In this document: positions 58,276-64,000 of the stretch, in pieces | Position numbering within the stretch: position 1 is the stretch's first letter | Layout of the letters: every line of letters begins with the position of its first letter | NCBI GenBank assembly: GCA_031253985.1 | Contig: JAIRVH010000214.1 | Location: 47,055 to 111,054 of the forward strand | From: Sphingobacterium sp. | GTDB taxonomy: Bacteria; Bacteroidota; Bacteroidia; Sphingobacteriales; Sphingobacteriaceae | DNA length: 64,000 nucleotides | Direction of reading: 5' to 3' | The notes under the pieces: generated by a model | Told to the model about the DNA's origin: nothing | The model's database searches: none | The model's input: the letters and a program-made list of their open reading frames with translations, nothing else | Program-made: the position numbers and the translations under genes

Positions 58276-58992
58276 ATGGAAAATATAACAGGAAAAAGAG
58301 CCTTAATTACTGGTGGTACGAGGGGTCTGGGGAAAGCTATCGCATTCGCACTGGCTAAAGAAGGTGTACATATCGCCATCACAGGAAGAAATGAATCTAG
58401 TTTAAAAGATACTGCCGAAGAACTTGCCCAATTAGGTACTGAAGTGACTTATGCCGTGTTCGATGTATCTGATTACTCGGCCGTACAACAGGAAGTCGAA
58501 CGGCTTACGGAGAATTTCGGAGGTTTTGACATCCTAATTAATAACGCAGGGGTATCGTCCTTTTCCTCTGTGCTCGATATGGATGTTACGGATTGGACAT
58601 CCATCATTAATATCAATCTTTTGGGAACGTATTTTGTTACAAAAGCAGTTCTTCCACAATTAATTGAAAAAAACCAAGGTGATATTGTTATGGTCTCTTC
58701 TACCGCAGGATTAAACGGTGCAGCAACCGCGTCTGCCTATAGTGCTTCAAAGTTTGGCGTCATCGGTTTTGCCGACTCTTTAATGCGGGAGGTACGTAAA
58801 CACAATATTCGTGTTTGCACGCTAATGCCAAGCACTATAGCTTCAGATATGTCCAAAGACCTTGGATTGACCGATGGCGATCCAGAAAAGGTTCTCCAGC
58901 CCGAAGATTTTGCTGAGCTGGTCATCGCTAATTTAAAACTACCTAGGAGAGCGATGTTAAAATCGGCATCCTTATGGTCTACAAATCCTTAA
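58276..58992 (+). CDS. Short-chain dehydrogenase/reductase (FabG-like)
   Basis: A 238-residue classical SDR: Rossmann GGTRGLGKAIAFAL, NNAGVSSFSSVLD, catalytic Ser in MVSSTAGLNG, YSASKFG (Tyr/Lys). Typical 3-oxoacyl reductase type. It may be operonic with the OYE gene, but a hairpin lies between. Confidence 0.88.
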   Translation: MENITGKRALITGGTRGLGKAIAFALAKEGVHIAITGRNESSLKDTAEELAQLGTEVTYAVFDVSDYSAVQQEVERLTENFGGFDILINNAGVSSFSSVLDMDVTDWTSIININLLGTYFVTKAVLPQLIEKNQGDIVMVSSTAGLNGAATASAYSASKFGVIGFADSLMREVRKHNIRVCTLMPSTIASDMSKDLGLTDGDPEKVLQPEDFAELVIANLKLPRRAMLKSASLWSTNP

Positions 58993-59068
58993 TAATCGAA
59001 TAGCAATTCGTCAGGCTTAATAAGAGAGGCCTTTTAAAGACTTTCTTTTAAAACACGTAGAAATGATC

Positions 59069-59097
59069 AAGACGGGAGCATTCCTTGCTCCTGTCTT
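59069..59097 (+). terminator. Terminator-like hairpin
   Basis: Arms AAGACGGGAGCA and TGCTCCTGTCTT (one wobble) with a 5-nt loop. The T-run after it is weak. Confidence 0.55.
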
Positions 59098-59112
59098 ATA
59101 TAAAGAGTAATT

Positions 59113-60174
59113 ATGAGTCAATTATTTTCAGCAATAAATATTGGGGATCTACACTTGAAAAATCGTTTGGTAGTATCTCCTATGTGCCAATACTCCGCAA
59201 TAGATGGTTTTGCGAACAACTGGCACCTGGTTCATTTAGGCCAATTTGCAATTGGTGGAGCTGCAGCCGTAATACAAGAAGCGACAGCGGTTAGTCCTGA
59301 AGGTCGGATCAGCGATGGAGACCTTGGTTTATGGGACGATCGTCATATCGAAAAATTAAAGGAAATAACCGAATTCATTAAAGAAAACAATTCCATACCG
59401 GGCATCCAGCTTGCCCACGCAGGCCGCAAAGCAAGCAGCAATAAACCCTGGCTTGGCAGAAATCAATTTTCACCAACGGATCCTCAAGGTTGGCAAACAG
59501 TCGCTCCATCTCCAATCGCATTCCATACTGGAGATTATGAACCACAAGAGCTCACTATTTCCGCTATAGAAAAACTTATTGAACAATTCGGAACAGCAAC
59601 TAAAAGAGCGATAGAGGCCGGCTACGAAATTATTGAACTCCATGCTGCACATGGCTATTTGATTCATCAATTTCTTTCACCTTTGAGTAACTTAAGGACA
59701 GATTTATTTGGCGGGACATTTGACAATAGAATACGTTTTCTCATTGAAATTGTAAAAAGAGTACAACAAGAAATAACAACTCAAAGTTTATGGGTGCGTA
59801 TTTCTGCAACAGATTGGGCCGACAATGGCTGGGATTTACAGCAGTCTATCTCTTTATCAGAAGTGTTGCATCAATTAGGTGTCGATCTAATTGATGTGTC
59901 AAGCGGAGGTCTGGTCTCTCATCAAAAAATCGCCGTTGGGCCAGCCTATCAACTTCCTTTTGCAACGGCTATCAAGGAGAATACGAAGAATAAGGTTGCC
60001 ACCGTAGGTTTAATTAAAAACGCCGATCAGGCATCGGACATTATTACTCAAAAACAGGCTGACTTGATTCTAATTGCACGCGGGTTTCTTGATGACCCTC
60101 ATCTTCCATTACATTTTGCCAAAGAACTATCTGCCGACATTCAATGGCCCAAACAATATGAAAGAGCAAAATAA
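59113..60174 (+). CDS. NADH:flavin oxidoreductase (YqjM/OYE family)
   Basis: A 353-residue TIM-barrel FMN enzyme: LVVSPMCQYSAIDGFANNWHL, QEATAVSPEGRISDGDLGLW, QLAHAGRKAS, the His pair in ELHAAHGYLIHQFLSPLSNLR, and a C-terminal LILIARGFLDDP. It reduces activated C=C bonds. The class is thermophilic-like OYE (YqjM). Physiological substrate unknown. Confidence 0.93.
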   Translation: MSQLFSAINIGDLHLKNRLVVSPMCQYSAIDGFANNWHLVHLGQFAIGGAAAVIQEATAVSPEGRISDGDLGLWDDRHIEKLKEITEFIKENNSIPGIQLAHAGRKASSNKPWLGRNQFSPTDPQGWQTVAPSPIAFHTGDYEPQELTISAIEKLIEQFGTATKRAIEAGYEIIELHAAHGYLIHQFLSPLSNLRTDLFGGTFDNRIRFLIEIVKRVQQEITTQSLWVRISATDWADNGWDLQQSISLSEVLHQLGVDLIDVSSGGLVSHQKIAVGPAYQLPFATAIKENTKNKVATVGLIKNADQASDIITQKQADLILIARGFLDDPHLPLHFAKELSADIQWPKQYERAK

Positions 60175-60264
60175 TATAAAATATGTCGAAAATAATCAGC
60201 GTATCGTCTATATTTTTAAAGGAGAGAGACCTACAACGAATTTCAAGGAGAAAAGCATTTTTAT

Positions 60265-60657
60265 ATGAAATTAAGCCTAAACAAAATACATCATATCGCC
60301 ATTATCTGCAGCGACTATGAGTGTTCCAAAAAATTCTACACGCAAATTCTAGGCTTAGAGATTGTACAAGAATACTATCGCGTGGAGCGTGATTCATACA
60401 AACTGGATCTCAAACTCAACGACCATTATATAATCGAACTTTTCTCTTTTCCCTCACCGCCAAAACGACTTAGTTTCCCTGAAGCTGCCGGCTTAAGACA
60501 TCTAGCATTCGAGGTCAATAATCTCGATCTCGAGTTAAATAAATTAGAAAAAGCGGGCATATCATATGAAGGCATCAGAATCGACGAATTAACAAATAAA
60601 CGCTTTACGTTCTTTTTGGATCCCGACCAAATTCCAATAGAACTATATGAGCGTTAA
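60265..60657 (+). CDS. VOC (glyoxalase/bleomycin resistance) family protein, GloA2-like
   Basis: A 130-residue single VOC domain pair: IHHIAIICSDYECSKKFYTQILGLEIVQEY and FPEAAGLRHLAFEVNNLDLELNKLEKAGI, ending FTFFLDPDQIPIELYER with a metal Glu. The pattern HHIAII...LRHLAFEV...DP.g.pIElye matches the GloA2/YaeR type. Role probably in detoxification of small carbonyls or related. A terminator follows. Confidence 0.85.
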   Translation: MKLSLNKIHHIAIICSDYECSKKFYTQILGLEIVQEYYRVERDSYKLDLKLNDHYIIELFSFPSPPKRLSFPEAAGLRHLAFEVNNLDLELNKLEKAGISYEGIRIDELTNKRFTFFLDPDQIPIELYER

Positions 60658-60660
60658 AAC

Positions 60661-60696
60661 AAAAAGCGGCTTTGATGAAAATCAAAGCCGCTTTTT
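60661..60696 (+). terminator. Bidirectional terminator between VOC gene and infB
   Basis: Arms AAAAAGCGGCTTTGAT and ATCAAAGCCGCTTTTT, 16 bp with a GAAA loop. It serves the convergent VOC and infB genes. Confidence 0.92.
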
Positions 60697-60720
60697 GTTT
60701 TATGAGTATTACTTAAGTAA

Positions 60721-63700
60721 TTACAATTTACGTTTCACTTCTACTTGTTCGTAAGCTTCAACAATATCTCCAACTTGGATATCATTAAACCGGTCAATAT
60801 TCAAACCACATTCGTACCCTTGTGAAACTTCTTTTACGTCGTCTTTAAAGCGTTTCAATGATGCTAGTTTACCCGTATGAATAACAACACCATCTCTAAT
60901 TACGCGGATATCATTGTTTCTATTGATTTTACCCTCGCGAACCATACATCCGGCAATGGTACCGACTTTAGAAATCTTAAATGTCTCTCTAATTTCAACC
61001 TCAGCAACAATTTTTTCTTCAAATTTCGGAGCCAACATACCTTCCATCGCGGATCTAATTTCTTCGATCGCATCATAGATGATAGAGTACAAACGAACAT
61101 CAATTTGCTCATTTTCCGCCAATTTACGCGCATTTTGTGTTGGACGTACTTGGAAACCGATGATGATCGCATCAGAAGCAGATGCTAATAACACATCTGA
61201 TTCAGAAATTGCACCAACTGATTTGTGAATAATATTAACTTGGATCTCGTCAGTAGACAATTTCAACAATGAATCTGATAACGCTTCGATAGAACCATCC
61301 ACATCACCTTTAACGATAATATTAAGCTCTTTAAAGTTACCGATTGCCAAACGACGACCAATTTCATCCAAGGTAATGTGCTTAGTCGCACGCATACCTT
61401 GCTCACGTTGTAACTGAAGACGTTTGTTTGCTACAGTTCTCGCCTCAGATTCACTTTCAAGAACATAAAGTTTATCACCTGCTGTTGGCGCACCTGCCAT
61501 ACCCAGGATCTGGACTGGAACAGACGGTCCCGCTTCTTTAACGCGTTCACCTCTTTCATTCGTCAAAGCTTTCACTTTACCAGAATGTGATCCAGCTAAA
61601 ATAGGATCTCCCACACGTAAAGTACCACCTTGAATCAATACTGTAGTTACAATACCACGACCTTTATCTAAAGCTGCTTCAATCACTGAACCAACAGCAC
61701 GTTTCTTCGGATCAGCTTTTAGATCCAACATCTCAGCTTCCAGTAGAACTTTCTCTAATAATAGATCTACATTCTCTCCTGTTTTAGCCGAAATCTCTTG
61801 TGCTTGAAACTTACCACCCCAATCTTCAACTAAGATATTCATCGCAGAAAGTTGCTCCCGGATTCTATCAGGGTTTGCTCCAGGTTTATCTACTTTAGTA
61901 AATGCAAATACAATAGGAACTCCTGCAGCTTGTGCGTGGTTGATGGCTTCTTTTGTTTGAGGCATCACAGCGTCGTCCGCTGCAATAACGATAATAACAA
62001 TATCTGTTACTTTTGCTCCACGGGCACGCATAGCAGTAAATGCTTCGTGACCAGGCGTATCCAGGAATGTAATCTTCCGGTCATCGTCCAATTTCACCGC
62101 GTAAGCACCGATATGCTGAGTAATACCTCCAGCCTCACCAGAAGTAACGTTCGCCTTACGGATATAATCCAATAAGGATGTCTTACCATGATCGACGTGT
62201 CCCATTACCGTTACGATAGGTGCCCTTGGTATCAAGTTTTCTTCTGCATCCGGTTCCTCGAGTTCAGCCGTCTCCTCATCTTCAGGTTTAATAAACTCTA
62301 CCTGATAACCAAATTCATCCGCTACAATTGTTAAAGTTTCAGCATCTAAACGTTGATTAATTGACACGAACATCCCCAAACTCATACAAGTTGCGATAAT
62401 TTGGGTTACCTGAACATCCATCAAATTGGCCAATTCGTTTGCCGTTACGAATTCCGTAACACGCAATACTTTCGCCATCATTTCTTGCTCCATTGCAGCT
62501 TCTTCTGCGTGTTGAGCAACATCATCACGTTTTTGACGTCTCAATTTAGCACGTTGTGCAAATTTACCAGACTTACCTGCACCACTCAAACGAGCAAGTG
62601 TTGCTTTGATTTGGTCTTGGATTTCTTTTTCAGTAGGTTCTTCCTTATTCTCAACAGGTCTTCCTTTCCCTCTATTGTCAAAACGATTACCGTGTTGCGG
62701 TCTTGTACCTTGGCCTGGTCGACCTTGGTGTTGGTTGTTACCGCCTTGTCCTGGTCTACCAGGATGTTGGTTGTTACCACCTTGGCCTTGACGATTGTTC
62801 GGATTGTTGTTATTACCATGATTCCCAGGGCGATTACCTTGTTGGTCTCGGTTGTTGGGGTTGTTACCATCACGCGGACCTCGGTTCTGATTGTGATTAC
62901 CGTGGCCTTGACCCGCATTTGGATTCACTGGACCATTTGGATTCGTACGCTTACGCTTACGTTTCTCATTATTGTTTCCAGCATTTGAAGATGAAGCCAC
63001 AGGTTTGTGGGAAGGTCTAGCAGATGGCAATTCAATCTTACCAATTACTTTAGGACCTGTCAATCTTTCTGCACGGGCAGAAATAATCTCATCTCCTTGT
63101 TTTTTCACAGGCTCCACTGTTGGAGTTACTGGTACAGCTTTCGGCGCTGTTTCTTCTTTTTTCTTGTCTTCTACCTTCACAGGTTCAGTTTTTGTCTCTA
63201 CAACCGGAGTTGCTTTTACTTCAGTTTTATCTACTTCGGGTTTTTGGATCTCAGCCTTTGGCGCTACAGCTTCGGGTTTCTTCTCAATAGCCTTTGGTTC
63301 TTCTTTTTCCGCTTCAACGATAGGTGCTTTGACTTCGGCTTCCTTCTTATCTTCCACCTTAATTTCAGCTTTAACCTCTACTGGCGTCTCTTTAACAGTT
63401 TTAGGTTCTTCCTTGATGGGCTCTTCCTTCTTGATCTTATTTCCGCCTCTGTTCAACGCGTCTAGATCAATCTTACCAACGACCTTCATTCCGCCTTGAT
63501 GAACGGGCTCCTCTGTTTTTACAGGAGCAGTTTCTTTAACAGAAGGGATCTCTACACTATTCTTCACCAAGATTTCCTTGGACTCATCATGATCGTCAAA
63601 ATCCTCATTCTTAGATGATTCCTTAGGAGAAGTGGACGGCGACTCCTCACGACGAATTTTGCCAATAACAATTTGTTTAGCTTCATCTTTCAGTGATTTG

Positions 63701-63870
63701 TCTCCCTGAAACTCTTTTAACAGCACACCATACATCTCTCCGCTCAATTTAGTGTTAGGCTTTGCTTCTACATCATATCCTTTTTTCACTAAACATTCCA
63801 CGGCGGTATGTATCCCGATGTTGAGTTCCTTTGCTGCTTTAAGCAAGTTTGTTCCTTTTCCTTCAGTCAT
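60721..63870 (-). CDS. infB: Translation initiation factor IF-2
   Basis: A 1049-residue IF-2. The N-terminus has an IF2-N helix bundle (GTNLLKAAKELNIGIHTAVECLVKKGYDVEAK), a long Lys/Glu/Pro-rich linker and an Asn/Gly/Gln-rich stretch (~310-410). The G domain holds GHVDHGKTSLLDYI (residue ~557), DTPGHEAF and FTKVDKPG (G4, with Thr658 in place of the usual Asn), then domains II-IV to the end. It places initiator tRNA on the 30S subunit. It follows nusA. Confidence 0.97.
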   Translation of the reverse strand: MTEGKGTNLLKAAKELNIGIHTAVECLVKKGYDVEAKPNTKLSGEMYGVLLKEFQGDKSLKDEAKQIVIGKIRREESPSTSPKESSKNEDFDDHDESKEILVKNSVEIPSVKETAPVKTEEPVHQGGMKVVGKIDLDALNRGGNKIKKEEPIKEEPKTVKETPVEVKAEIKVEDKKEAEVKAPIVEAEKEEPKAIEKKPEAVAPKAEIQKPEVDKTEVKATPVVETKTEPVKVEDKKKEETAPKAVPVTPTVEPVKKQGDEIISARAERLTGPKVIGKIELPSARPSHKPVASSSNAGNNNEKRKRKRTNPNGPVNPNAGQGHGNHNQNRGPRDGNNPNNRDQQGNRPGNHGNNNNPNNRQGQGGNNQHPGRPGQGGNNQHQGRPGQGTRPQHGNRFDNRGKGRPVENKEEPTEKEIQDQIKATLARLSGAGKSGKFAQRAKLRRQKRDDVAQHAEEAAMEQEMMAKVLRVTEFVTANELANLMDVQVTQIIATCMSLGMFVSINQRLDAETLTIVADEFGYQVEFIKPEDEETAELEEPDAEENLIPRAPIVTVMGHVDHGKTSLLDYIRKANVTSGEAGGITQHIGAYAVKLDDDRKITFLDTPGHEAFTAMRARGAKVTDIVIIVIAADDAVMPQTKEAINHAQAAGVPIVFAFTKVDKPGANPDRIREQLSAMNILVEDWGGKFQAQEISAKTGENVDLLLEKVLLEAEMLDLKADPKKRAVGSVIEAALDKGRGIVTTVLIQGGTLRVGDPILAGSHSGKVKALTNERGERVKEAGPSVPVQILGMAGAPTAGDKLYVLESESEARTVANKRLQLQREQGMRATKHITLDEIGRRLAIGNFKELNIIVKGDVDGSIEALSDSLLKLSTDEIQVNIIHKSVGAISESDVLLASASDAIIIGFQVRPTQNARKLAENEQIDVRLYSIIYDAIEEIRSAMEGMLAPKFEEKIVAEVEIRETFKISKVGTIAGCMVREGKINRNNDIRVIRDGVVIHTGKLASLKRFKDDVKEVSQGYECGLNIDRFNDIQVGDIVEAYEQVEVKRKL

Positions 63871-63964
63871 CTATAATATAAACTATTTTAATATAATTAC
63901 AAAAATATGTTTTTTTCCATCCATAAACAATTTATTCCGAATGTTAGATAGAAAAAAATTAACG

Positions 63965-63989
63965 AGCTGAATTTTATTCAAATTCAGCT
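63965..63989 (-). terminator. Attenuator-like hairpin between nusA and infB
   Basis: Minus-strand arms AGCTGAATTT and AAATTCAGCT pair around GAATA, and AATTTTTTTC follows soon after. It overlaps the nusA stop codon. NusA-sensitive attenuation is possible. Confidence 0.6.
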
Positions 63990-64000
63990 TGTAAAATACG
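63974..64000 (-). CDS. nusA: Transcription factor NusA, C-terminal end (partial)
   Basis: Eight codons before a TAA read RILQAEFE, the usual acidic C-terminus of Bacteroidota NusA, and infB follows about 100 bp downstream, which is the conserved gene order. The rest lies outside the window. Confidence 0.75.
   Translation of the reverse strand, partial: RILQAEFE

Noticed and set aside
62586..63499. Several long frames within infB on both strands
   Set aside because: They are by-products of the repetitive Asn/Gly and Lys/Glu-rich coding sequence.
1..64000. CRISPR array
   Set aside because: No series of equally spaced direct repeats was seen anywhere in the window.

Overview
The window comes from a member of the Bacteroidota, most likely Sphingobacterium or a close relative in the Sphingobacteriaceae. 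The clues are: intergenic DNA is AT-rich; promoters match the Bacteroidota consensus TTTG-N18-20-TAnnTTTG; clear Shine-Dalgarno sites are rare; and the host genes (DUF2851, ribD/prmC, a leucine-degradation cluster, nusA-infB) have typical Bacteroidota sequences. About half the window (1 to roughly 32.4 kb) is an integrated siphovirus-like prophage whose left end lies outside. The rest is host chromosome.

Prophage layout. Almost everything reads right to left on the minus strand. At the right end (29.7-32.2 kb) sit a LexA/CI-type repressor and a second XRE regulator on the plus strand, facing a tyrosine integrase. From 29.4 down to 21.7 kb is the early operon: Sipho_Gp157-like protein, Rad52-type annealing protein, NinB-like protein, SSB, replication initiator and loader, HNH and RuvC-like nucleases, and a homing endonuclease broken by a frameshift. 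A promoter at 21.65 kb precedes small ORFs, an ASCH protein, a PAPS-reductase/ParB-like pair, terS, terL and portal. Between portal and scaffold lies a 5.5 kb accessory region (8.2-13.7 kb) with a tRNA-Asp, several odd tRNA-like structures, small regulators, a secreted-protein gene on the opposite strand and a 2H phosphoesterase. Scaffold, head decoration, major capsid, connectors, tail tube, a chaperone with a -1 frameshift and the tape measure follow to the left edge. Lysis and tail-tip genes must lie further left.

Host part. 32.7-36.8 kb holds an ankyrin protein, a DUF2851 protein, ribD, prmC and tRNA-Lys. Just after the tRNA is a truncated integrase, the scar of an older element. 37.5-41.9 kb holds an AraC regulator and a three-gene cassette: a lipoprotein with an antimicrobial-peptide-like segment, a clostripain-family (C11) protease lipoprotein and an outer-membrane beta-barrel. 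This cassette is the best candidate here for an undescribed system. 42-46.5 kb holds a LacI regulator and an ABC transporter operon with its own GntR repressor. 47.6-54.2 kb is leucine/isovalerate catabolism (hydratase, HMG-CoA lyase, acyl-CoA dehydrogenase, methylcrotonyl-CoA carboxylase beta subunit, acetoacetate-CoA ligase). 54.3-60.7 kb holds redox and housekeeping genes (2Fe-2S reductase, Tat-exported SOD, pyrE, NUDIX, SDR, OYE, VOC). infB and the tail of nusA close the window.

All calls rest on reading the sequence and on remembered family features. No database search was run.
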